A stretch of 25,092 nucleotides of DNA from Bacillota bacterium (GTDB taxonomy: Bacteria > Bacillota > Clostridia > Christensenellales > UMGS416). Positions within the stretch are counted from its first letter, which is position 1. The number at the start of each line of letters is the position of its first letter. A program made the position numbers and the translations under genes. Where the stretch lies: assembly GCA_023409755.1 (NCBI GenBank), contig JAEYRA010000007.1, positions 1 to 25,092 on the forward strand. The letters are read 5' to 3'. The notes beneath the pieces are model-generated. The model searched no databases, was not told the origin of the DNA, and was given only the letters and a program-made list of their open reading frames with translations. Of the stretch, positions 1 to 6,372 are shown one piece after another.

Positions 1-327
1 GTTGAGTGCCAGCGGCGGGTAACTCGTCTTTGCATTACTTCGCAACAGAAAGGCTCAAACATGCCCGCCCCCAGACGCCGTGGAGGGCGTGAAGCCAAGC
101 GCTGTGATGGCGTTGTGGAACAACGCCATCGCCGCACGATGGGGCGTAAGGCGCGCGGGCTGCCGCGAACCAAGAAGTGCCGGTCGCCAGGGAGAAACTC
201 AAACGCGCCCTGAAGGGCGGCACGACCATCTTCTATTTCATGATCGAATTATTGGCACGCTCGTGGCACAACCCCTCCCGCGTGAGCGGCGTTCCCACGA
301 AAAAACCCCACGGCCTACGCAGCAAAA
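1..327. other. Unassigned structured region, possible right end of an IS200/IS605-type element
   Basis: No confident gene is visible. The plus strand holds strong inverted repeats: a 10-bp perfect stem GATGGCGTTG/CAACGCCATC (106-115 with 121-130, loop TGGAA, extendable to 104/132), ACGCC/GGCGT (75-79 with 86-90) and CGCCC/GGGCG (206-210 with 215-219) with a 4-nt loop. The heptamer CTCAAAC followed by a CGCCC...GGGCG hairpin occurs twice (from about 54 and 198). Translations in all plus frames are Arg-rich and interrupted. A decayed TnpB C-terminus with its overlapping guide-RNA/right-end hairpin would look like this, but I see no RuvC motif or zinc finger because the window begins here. Another structured RNA is equally possible. 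Confidence 0.25.
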
Positions 328-358
328 TGCCCCCTGGCGACATGTGCGCCAGGGGGCA
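328..358 (-). terminator. Intrinsic terminator of the ABC exporter operon
   Basis: A perfect 12-bp stem, TGCCCCCTGGCG (328-339) with CGCCAGGGGGCA (347-358), has a 7-nt loop. Read on the minus strand it is followed by a short TTTT run. It lies about 70 bp beyond the stop codon of the second ABC gene and would end that operon. The T-run is short, so termination may be partial. Confidence 0.75.
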
Positions 359-430
359 AACCAAACCTTATGACGAGTTCTCCCAACTCGCGGAGTCGCG
401 TCAGCGGCCGCCGCGAACGCGCAGCGCCAG

Positions 431-2287
431 CTACGCGCTCTCTTCTCCCGCCTTCTCAATGCCGAGCAGGCGGTTCTCGGCTTCTTCCTTGAACTGGTTG
501 GTATAGAGCTCGTAGTAGTAGCCACGCAGGGCCATCAGTTCCTTGTGGGTGCCCTGCTCGGCCACCTTGCCCTGCTTGATGACCAGAATCCGGTCGGAGT
601 TGCGGATCGTCGACAGCCGGTGAGCGATGATGAAGCTCGTTCGCCCGTGCAGCAGCACGTCGATGGCGTTCTGGATCTTCCGCTCGGTCTCGGTGTCGAT
701 GGAGCTCGTCGCCTCATCCAGCACGAAGAGCGCGGGACGGGCGATGATGGCGCGAGCAAAGGAGATGAGCTGCTTCTCACCGGTGGAGAGGCGGCCGCCG
801 CCCTCGCCCACCTCGGTGTCATAGCCCTTCTCCAGCTTCATGATAAAGCTGTGGGCGTCGACCATCTTGGCGGCTTCCTCCACTTCCTCATCGGTGGCGT
901 TGAGCCTGCCGTAACGGATGTTCTCGCGAATGGTACCGGAGAAGAGGTGGGGTGACTGCAGCACATACCCGAGGTTGGAGTGCAGCCAGAGCTGGGAACG
1001 CTCGCGGTAATCTACGCCGTCCAACAGGATACTGCCTTCGGTGGGCTCATAGAAGCGGCAGATGAGGTTGACGATGGTACTCTTGCCGCTGCCGGTCTCG
1101 CCTACCAGGGCGATCTTCTCGCCGGAGCGCACGTTCAGGCTGAAGTTCTCCAACACCTTCTGCCCGCCTTTGTAGGTGAAGGACACATCCTGGAACTCGA
1201 CAGCGCCGCTGATGGAGGGCCAATTCTCCTGCCTGGGCTGGAACGAGTCGCCAAAGGTCTCCACGACCTCGGGCTTATCCTGAATGTCCGGCTCGGTGGT
1301 GAGCAGCGTGATGACGCGCTCCACCGCCGCCTGGGAGCTTTGCAGCTCCGCAAAGATGCCAGTGGCCGCACGGATGGGCTCAAAGAACCAGGAGGTGAGG
1401 TTGATGAAGAACGCCAGCTGACCGATGGTCATGCCAAGGATCTTGACGGTCTCGCCGCCGAACCACACCACCAGACCCGTGGAGATGGCGCCGATGGTCA
1501 TGACCATGGGCGTGAAGAGCGAGGTCATCGTGGCCGCGCGCACGGCTCTGTTGCGCATCAGGCCCGTCAGGCCCTGGAACTCCTTGAAGTTGAGCTCCTC
1601 GCGCACCAGCGTCTTGGTGGTGCGGGCACCCATGATGCCCTCGTTGAACGCGCCGGTGATACGGGAGTTGGTGCGGCGCACCTCACGCTGGGCCTTCAGG
1701 ATGTGCCGCTGGAAGAAGATGCTGATGAGCACGATGAGCGGCACCGACGCCAACACCAGGAGCGCAAGCTGCCAGCGCACGACGAACATCGTGACCAATG
1801 CGACCAGCATGAACGTGAGGCCCCAGCACTGGTCCACCAGCGTCCAGGCGATGGTCTCGCCCAGGCGGCTGGCATCGTTTGTCATGCGGGCCATGATGTA
1901 GCCCACCGACGTGTTGTCATAGTAGGAGAACGACAGCTCCTGCAGACGCTTGAAGCCGTCGCGGCGGATGTCATGGGTAATGCCCGTCTCCACAAAGCCG
2001 GCCATGCGCACGAAGGCGAACACGACGCCCGCCTGCACGATGAGAAGGCCTACGCTGGTTGCCATCATGCCCATGATGCCGTCCCACTTGCCAAGGGACA
2101 CGAAGTTATCGATGACCCACGACGAAATGAGTGAGAACAGCACGTCGGCACCGCCTGACACCATCATGCAGGCGATGATGCTGAAAATCAGTTTCTTATA
2201 GGGACCGGCAAACTCCACAATGAGTTTGCGCCACATGCTGAAGTCTACCTTTTTGTCTTGAAATTCCTCTTCCTGCAGGACGCCCAT
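431..2287 (-). CDS. Heterodimeric ABC multidrug exporter, half-transporter with the canonical Walker B
   Basis: This 618-residue protein fuses a six-helix exporter-type membrane domain (about residues 25-330) to a nucleotide-binding domain (about 362-600). Visible motifs are Walker A GETGSGKS (396-403), Q-loop Gln444, a degenerate signature LSTGE (500-504) instead of LSGGQ, Walker B LFVLDE with catalytic Glu525, and switch His556. A normal Walker B with a degenerate signature is the TM288/BmrD/LmrD pattern, matching the upstream partner, which shows the reverse. Start and upstream stop overlap as TAATG (1 nt), implying translational coupling and equal subunit amounts. The pair probably exports drugs or other amphipathic compounds across the cytoplasmic membrane, or possibly lipids or peptides. 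The substrate cannot be read from sequence. Confidence 0.93.
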   Translation of the reverse strand: MGVLQEEEFQDKKVDFSMWRKLIVEFAGPYKKLIFSIIACMMVSGGADVLFSLISSWVIDNFVSLGKWDGIMGMMATSVGLLIVQAGVVFAFVRMAGFVETGITHDIRRDGFKRLQELSFSYYDNTSVGYIMARMTNDASRLGETIAWTLVDQCWGLTFMLVALVTMFVVRWQLALLVLASVPLIVLISIFFQRHILKAQREVRRTNSRITGAFNEGIMGARTTKTLVREELNFKEFQGLTGLMRNRAVRAATMTSLFTPMVMTIGAISTGLVVWFGGETVKILGMTIGQLAFFINLTSWFFEPIRAATGIFAELQSSQAAVERVITLLTTEPDIQDKPEVVETFGDSFQPRQENWPSISGAVEFQDVSFTYKGGQKVLENFSLNVRSGEKIALVGETGSGKSTIVNLICRFYEPTEGSILLDGVDYRERSQLWLHSNLGYVLQSPHLFSGTIRENIRYGRLNATDEEVEEAAKMVDAHSFIMKLEKGYDTEVGEGGGRLSTGEKQLISFARAIIARPALFVLDEATSSIDTETERKIQNAIDVLLHGRTSFIIAHRLSTIRNSDRILVIKQGKVAEQGTHKELMALRGYYYELYTNQFKEEAENRLLGIEKAGEESA

Positions 2288-4137
2288 TACACCAACTCCT
2301 TTTCAGCGGGCACCGGTGCGAAGGCGATGTCGGACTGCATTTCCTCCTCCAGCGCGTTCTGGATCTGCCAGATACGCCGGTAGAGGCCGTCCTGTTCCAC
2401 CAACTCCTCGTGGGTCCCGTTCTGGGTCACGGTGCCGTTCTCCAGCACCAGAATGCGATCCGCCTCCGACAGGGTCGAGATGCGGTGCGAAATGATAAAC
2501 GTTGTGATGCCCTGGCGGCGCTTCTTCAGAGCCTTGCGGATGGCCGCGTCAGTCTCGGTGTCCAGCGCGCTCAGGGAGTCGTCGAACACCAGGATGTCGT
2601 TGTTCTTCATCAGCGTGCGCGCGATGGCGACACGCTGCTTCTGCCCGCCGGAGAGTGTCACGCCCCGCTCGCCCACAATGGTGTCATACCCTTTTTCGAA
2701 GGTGGTGATGACATCGTGGACAGCGGCGACGTTGGCAACGGTCTCCACCTCGCTCTGGTCGGGTTTCTCGTAGATGATGCCGATGTTCTCCCGCACGTTC
2801 TTGCCGTAGAGGAACGGCTCCTGCAGCACGATGCCCACGTGGCTGCGCAGCCAGTGCTTGTCAATGGTCTTCAGCTCCACCCCGCCGATGGTCACCGAGC
2901 CATCCTGGTAGTCGTAGAGTCGCTGCAGCAGGTGGACAAGCGACGACTTGCCGCTGCCGGTGGCGCCGAGGATCGCGACGGTCTCGCCCGCCTTGGCAGT
3001 GAAGCTCAGGTTCTTGAGCACCGGCTGGCTCTCATCGTAACGGAAGGTCACGTTGTCGAACACGATGTCGCGGTTGAGCGGGGCTTCCACCGGGTTGGGG
3101 CCCGAGTCCTCGGGCTTCTCCACCAGGATGTCATTCAAGCGCCCGACGGCAATGAGCATGCGGCCGAGGTCAGCCAGCTGACGGCCGAAATTACGGAACG
3201 GCCACAGGAACATGCCCACGTAGGAGTTGAAGATGATGAACATACCCAACGAGATGGTGCCATGGACGGCAAACCACGCGCCGAAATACAGCACCAACAC
3301 CTGCTGGAGGATGGTCACAAAGTCTGCAAAGCTCCAGAACGTCGCAAACATAAACGTCAGGTGGCGAACACGATCGCGCAGGGTGGCGATGTGGTTGCCG
3401 TACTTCTCCTTCTCAAACCCCTCCCTGCCAAAGGCACGCACCACGCGCACACCGGTCAGGTTCTCTTGCAGGGCGGTGGACATGGCCCCATCGGCCTGCT
3501 CCACGATGGTGAACTGCCCCTGTATCTTCTTAAAGTACAGGAACGAGAAGGCCACCAGCAGCGGCACAAGGCACATGGAGATGAGCGTCAGTTTCCAGTT
3601 CAGGTTGAGCAACACGACGAGCGACGACACCAGCACCACCAACGCACGGAAGAGTTCCGGCGACTGGGAGCCGATGAACATACGCGTCGTGTCCACATCG
3701 GTCGTGCACCGTTGAATGAGGTCACCGGTCTCGGCCTTCACGTGGTAGTCAAAGGGCAGGCTCTGCAGGTGGTTGTACAGTCGCTCCCGTACGTTCTTCG
3801 CCACACCTTCGGCGGTTTCGCTGCTCATGCGACCCTTCAGGAACATGAAGAAACCGCGGACGACCATGATTGCTACGATGATGAGACCGCAGATCCACAG
3901 GTTGTTGGAGACATAGGTCTCCACATCCTTGCCCAAGCCCAGCAACTGTCCGATGCTTACGGTGGTGGTGTCAACCTTTGGCTTCGGGTTCAGGATGCCA
4001 TCGACCAGCCAGCCCAGAATGAGCGGCCAAAGGAAGTTTAGGATTACGTCCATAAAGACGCCCAGCAGTGACAGAAGATACTTCCCGCGGAAGCCCTTGG
4101 TGAACTGCCACAGCCGTTGGAATCGAATCCGGTTCAA
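2287..4137 (-). CDS. Heterodimeric ABC multidrug exporter, half-transporter with the degenerate ATPase site
   Basis: This 616-residue half-transporter has a membrane domain (about residues 20-340) and an ATPase domain (about 355-590). Walker A is GATGSGKS (391-398), Q-loop Gln439, signature LSGGQ (495-499), H-loop His551. Walker B reads ILVFDD, so Asp520 replaces the catalytic glutamate. That is the hallmark of the TM287/BmrC/LmrC subunit, whose own site binds but barely hydrolyses ATP. The start is a TTG preceded by AGGGGG seven bases upstream; no ATG fits. The gene lies directly behind a leader-peptide attenuator and shares a 1-nt TAATG junction with its partner. Heterodimer formation is inferred from the complementary motif defects. 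Confidence 0.92.
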   Translation of the reverse strand: MNRIRFQRLWQFTKGFRGKYLLSLLGVFMDVILNFLWPLILGWLVDGILNPKPKVDTTTVSIGQLLGLGKDVETYVSNNLWICGLIIVAIMVVRGFFMFLKGRMSSETAEGVAKNVRERLYNHLQSLPFDYHVKAETGDLIQRCTTDVDTTRMFIGSQSPELFRALVVLVSSLVVLLNLNWKLTLISMCLVPLLVAFSFLYFKKIQGQFTIVEQADGAMSTALQENLTGVRVVRAFGREGFEKEKYGNHIATLRDRVRHLTFMFATFWSFADFVTILQQVLVLYFGAWFAVHGTISLGMFIIFNSYVGMFLWPFRNFGRQLADLGRMLIAVGRLNDILVEKPEDSGPNPVEAPLNRDIVFDNVTFRYDESQPVLKNLSFTAKAGETVAILGATGSGKSSLVHLLQRLYDYQDGSVTIGGVELKTIDKHWLRSHVGIVLQEPFLYGKNVRENIGIIYEKPDQSEVETVANVAAVHDVITTFEKGYDTIVGERGVTLSGGQKQRVAIARTLMKNNDILVFDDSLSALDTETDAAIRKALKKRRQGITTFIISHRISTLSEADRILVLENGTVTQNGTHEELVEQDGLYRRIWQIQNALEEEMQSDIAFAPVPAEKELV

Positions 4138-4155
4138 ATGAATTCCCCCTTATCA

Positions 4156-4233
4156 CCCGCGGTGTACAAAAAGCCGCGGGATTGTCCCGCGGCTTGGATT
4201 ACAACAAATGCTCCGCGGGGTGCTGGCCCGCGG
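4156..4233 (-). promoter_or_regulatory. Transcription attenuator (terminator/antiterminator) in the ABC operon leader
   Basis: Reading the minus-strand RNA, a heptamer alternates between CCGCGGG and its complement CCCGCGG: A (4233-4227), B (4219-4213), C (4192-4186), D (4180-4174), E (4162-4156). C and D lie in an 11-bp stem (4195-4185 with 4181-4171, loop CAA) followed by TTTTTG, an intrinsic terminator placed before the first ABC gene. A pairs with B across a 7-nt loop. B can instead pair with C and destroy the terminator. GGCCCG in the end of the upstream ORF (4263-4258) can pair with CGGGCC in A (4230-4225), which would free B. This is the geometry of ribosome-mediated attenuation; the switching behaviour is inferred. 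Confidence 0.8.
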
Positions 4234-4243
4234 CGTGCCCTGC

Positions 4244-4345
4244 TTAGAGCATGCGTTCGGGCCGGAAAATGGCGTGATCGTCCCATGCGAACCCAAAGGT
4301 AACGCCTGTACGCGCTGCATTGCCGCTCAAAAGTGCCTGTACCAT
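4244..4345 (-). CDS. 33-residue leader peptide (upstream ORF) of the ABC exporter operon
   Basis: ATG at 4345-4343 opens a 33-codon frame ending in TAA at 4246-4244. The peptide starts MVQALLSGNAARTGVTF and ends RPERML. It has a very strong ribosome binding site, AGGAGAGGAGG, seven bases before the ATG, and sits about 67 nt after the predicted transcription start. The stop codon is 10 nt before the first arm of the attenuator, so a ribosome's position on this ORF would decide which hairpins form. By position it is the counterpart of B. subtilis BmrB, the leader peptide of the BmrCD exporter. I see no sequence similarity to BmrB and claim only functional analogy. It contains no run of one amino acid, so amino-acid starvation control is less likely than a response to ribosome inhibitors. 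Confidence 0.72.
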   Translation of the reverse strand: MVQALLSGNAARTGVTFGFAWDDHAIFRPERML

Positions 4346-4418
4346 CTTCGGGCCTCCTCTCCTAAAATCGTGAGTCGCAGGGCACTAACGTACCCGGTCC
4401 CTCACGTAAGCAAGAAGT

Positions 4419-4447
4419 ATCTTACCAGATGGTGGAACGTTTGACAA
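4419..4447 (-). promoter_or_regulatory. Sigma-A-type promoter of the leader peptide-ABC operon
   Basis: On the minus strand TTGTCA (4447-4442), a 17-bp spacer and TAAGAT (4424-4419) form a good promoter, with TG one base before the -10. The predicted start is near 4412, giving a leader of about 275 nt that contains the upstream ORF and the attenuator. Confidence 0.8.
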
Positions 4448-4448
4448 G

Positions 4449-4466
4449 GGGGTTTTTGAAAACCCC
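4449..4466. repeat. Inverted repeat just upstream of the ABC promoter -35
   Basis: GGGGTTTT and AAAACCCC form a perfect 8-bp inverted repeat with a 2-bp centre, beginning 2 bp from the -35 hexamer of the ABC promoter. It could be a regulator site. It is not followed by a T-run on either strand, which argues against a terminator. Confidence 0.35.
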
Positions 4467-4531
4467 GGGGCAAAAAGCAAACATACATTCGCCATCCAAA
4501 CCAATTGCACACAACCAGCCCAATGACTCAA

Positions 4532-4606
4532 TGAGATGATGTCAGTATCTCCTGCAACTGGCAGGAAGGTGTACTTCCCATGCGTGAAAGTCCCCCTCAC
4601 ATCTCA
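4532..4606. repeat. Nested inverted repeats between the divergent ABC and TetR promoters
   Basis: An outer pair TGAGATG (4532-4538) with CATCTCA (4600-4606) encloses CCTGC/GCAGG (4551-4555 with 4561-4565) and GGAAG/CTTCC (4564-4568 with 4574-4578); the inner two share two bases. The segment lies upstream of both divergent promoters. It could be a regulatory platform or a decayed element. I recognise no known RNA family. Confidence 0.3.
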
Positions 4607-4629
4607 ATGGACAAACGGATCCCTGTCTA

Positions 4630-4658
4630 TTGACAATAGAATCAAAGAAGCATAGTAT
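4630..4658 (+). promoter_or_regulatory. Promoter of the TetR-hydrolase operon
   Basis: TTGACA (4630-4635), a 17-bp spacer and TAGTAT (4653-4658) form a near-consensus sigma-A promoter 34 bp before the TetR start codon. The -10 overlaps the left end of the operator palindrome, so repressor binding would block RNA polymerase directly. Confidence 0.85.
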
Positions 4659-4683
4659 TTGAATGAACGTTCATTCAAATACT
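4654..4683. promoter_or_regulatory. TetR operator, perfect 30-bp palindrome
   Basis: Bases 4654-4668 read AGTATTTGAATGAAC and the next 15 are its exact reverse complement, with no central spacer. The core GAATGAAC/GTTCATTC is the kind of site bound by TetR-family dimers; B. subtilis FadR uses a similar TGAATGA...TCATTCA motif. It overlaps the -10 and ends in the ribosome binding site region of the TetR gene, indicating autorepression. No second copy was seen at the ABC promoter. Confidence 0.85.
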
Positions 4684-4692
4684 GGAGGGCTT

Positions 4693-5337
4693 ATGAACGA
4701 ACAGGCAACTGCCCTGCTGCAGGCCATCGCGGAAGGCTTTGAGGCAGACGTGCCCGACGGAGGGATGCGCCGCATCCTGTTGGCGTCGCTGGAGGTCTTT
4801 GCCCGCAAGGGGCTGCACGGCACGAAAATTGGAGACATCGCCCAGCATGCCGGCTTCAGCCAGGGGTTTGTGTACCACTATTTCCCCACCAAGGACGCCA
4901 TTTACCAGCGCATCCTGACGCTGGCTGGAGAAGGCGCCGCCCGGGCTGTGGAGCTTGCCATTGCACTGGATGGCACGCCGGCCGATCGCATCCGGTGGTT
5001 GACCGAGGCTCTGCTGTACCCCAGCGGCCTCTCCATGCAACATTGGCGGCTTCTGCTGCTGCAGGCTTCCATGCCCGATGCACTGCCGCCCGATGCGGCC
5101 GAGGAAATCCGCCGCCGCAATGCTCAACTGGTGCGGCAGCTGGCAGAGTTGCTGAAGGAAGGTCAACGGGATGGACAAATTGCACCACTGGACCCGCTTA
5201 CACTGGCAGTGACCTATTTTGCCGTAATGCAGGGGGCAGGCATGATGCTGGCGCAAAGCGCCGCACCCCTCCCCCTGGTTCCCATCGATCGATTGCTGCG
5301 CTTTTTGTGGCCGGAGGAGGGCCCGAACAATGATTAA
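4693..5337 (+). CDS. TetR/AcrR-family transcriptional repressor
   Basis: The 214-residue protein has an N-terminal TetR helix-turn-helix (about residues 25-72), with the typical ending GFVYHYFPTKDAIYQRI, followed by a variable ligand-binding helical domain. I chose ATG 4693 because GGAGG lies 5 nt upstream; an in-frame ATG at 4663 lies inside the operator and has no ribosome binding site. The gene is expressed from a promoter covered by a perfect palindrome, so it very probably represses itself and the following hydrolase gene, whose start overlaps its stop by 8 nt. The inducer may be a fatty or aromatic ester or acyl compound handled by the hydrolase, but that is only inferred from the pairing. 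The divergent ABC operon has its own control and no copy of the operator. Confidence 0.9.
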   Translation: MNEQATALLQAIAEGFEADVPDGGMRRILLASLEVFARKGLHGTKIGDIAQHAGFSQGFVYHYFPTKDAIYQRILTLAGEGAARAVELAIALDGTPADRIRWLTEALLYPSGLSMQHWRLLLLQASMPDALPPDAAEEIRRRNAQLVRQLAELLKEGQRDGQIAPLDPLTLAVTYFAVMQGAGMMLAQSAAPLPLVPIDRLLRFLWPEEGPNND

Positions 5338-6214
5338 GCTGTATCGAAGCAAACGGGGCGAACAGGCGCTGTTGGCGTCCTACGACAGGTTGCTGGGCCA
5401 ATGGGGTGTGCCCGTGGAAGAGAGGGACATTCCCACCCGCTACGGCACCACCCACGTGCTGATTGCCGGGGACGCCGCGCTTCCACCGTTGGTGCTGTTC
5501 CACGGCGTGGGTGACGACGCGGCACTGATGTGGGTGTACAACGCCGCGGAGCTCTCCCAGCACTTTCGCCTGTATGCCCTGGACACGATGGGCGGGCCGG
5601 GCAAGAGCCGCCCCAATGCCCAGTATGGGAAGGGCTTCCTGCAGGAATGCTGGATTGACGACACGTTGGATGGCCTGGGGCTGGGCACGGTGCTGGTGGC
5701 AGGCACCTCCAACGGTGCCTACCTGGCCCAGCGCTATGCCGCGCGTAGGCCGCAGCGGGTGCGGCGGTGCGTCTCTATGGCCGGCGGCCTGGCTGCTGGC
5801 GTCGGCAGCCCCATGGGGAAGATGATGCGCGTCTTTCTGCCGGAAGCGCTGCTGCCGACAAAGCGAAACGTGGGCAAACTGCTGGCCAAGATGATTGGGG
5901 AGAACATTGCGGTGTTCACCGGCAACGAAGCGCTCATGGAGCACTGGACGCTGCTGCTGCGCCACTTCAACAACATGGCCATGGGCTTTCACCGCATCGC
6001 CCCGCTGAACGCCGAGGAGGTTGCCGCGCTGCGTGGCAAGACACTCTTTCTGCTGGGTGACCGCGACCCCCTCGCCTACTCCGCCGCCTGTGTGGAGACA
6101 TTGGAGCGCGAAGGCATGGAATACCACGTCTACCCGGGTGTGGGCCATGGCGTCAATCACGAGCGGGCGACGGAGGTCAACGGAGAGCTCATCGACTTCT
6201 TCAAGAAGCCTTGA
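5330..6214 (+). CDS. Alpha/beta hydrolase
   Basis: The 294-residue protein has the alpha/beta-hydrolase layout: oxyanion-hole region LFHGVGDD (57-63), nucleophile elbow GTSNGA with Ser127, acid in LLGDRDPL (Asp244 or Asp246) and catalytic His273 in GVGHG. A cap-like helical segment spans about 155-225. No signal peptide is seen, so it is cytoplasmic. ATG 5330 overlaps the TetR stop by 8 nt and has GGAGGAGG nearby, so the two genes are translationally coupled and share the self-repressed promoter. Such pairs usually detoxify or catabolise the compound sensed by the regulator, for example an ester or lactone. The substrate cannot be predicted. No terminator is evident in the 158 bp before the convergent helicase gene. 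Confidence 0.9.
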   Translation: MIKLYRSKRGEQALLASYDRLLGQWGVPVEERDIPTRYGTTHVLIAGDAALPPLVLFHGVGDDAALMWVYNAAELSQHFRLYALDTMGGPGKSRPNAQYGKGFLQECWIDDTLDGLGLGTVLVAGTSNGAYLAQRYAARRPQRVRRCVSMAGGLAAGVGSPMGKMMRVFLPEALLPTKRNVGKLLAKMIGENIAVFTGNEALMEHWTLLLRHFNNMAMGFHRIAPLNAEEVAALRGKTLFLLGDRDPLAYSAACVETLEREGMEYHVYPGVGHGVNHERATEVNGELIDFFKKP

Positions 6215-6372
6215 TGGTCGCAAAAAGGGGAACAGACTCTACGACGGACAGCGTCAGAGGATGGCGATTGGACGCGTGCGCTCAAGGATGCTCCATTGCT
6301 CCTCTTTCACGAGCCCATGGCGTCACTGGTCACCGTTTGGACTCTTTGCCATTTGCGGACAGCGCTGCGGTC

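Noticed and set aside
980..2134. Long plus-strand open frames opposite the ABC genes (also 2410-4041 and others opposite gltB, glnA and the M42 genes)
   Set aside because: They are antisense shadows of GC-rich genes: biased composition rich in His/Gln/Arg/Glu, no family motifs, no ribosome binding sites.
4138..4412. T-box riboswitch in the ABC leader
   Set aside because: No T-box sequence (AGGGTGGNACCGCG) or specifier stem; the pairing pattern and uORF explain the leader better.
4385..4600. 71-codon minus-strand frame upstream of the leader peptide
   Set aside because: It spans the ABC -35 and -10, has no ribosome binding site or family resemblance, and its end overlaps the transcript start.
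6215..6372. Small gene or terminator between the convergent hydrolase and helicase genes
   Set aside because: No ORF with a ribosome binding site and no stable stem followed by a T-run could be found in the 158 bp.
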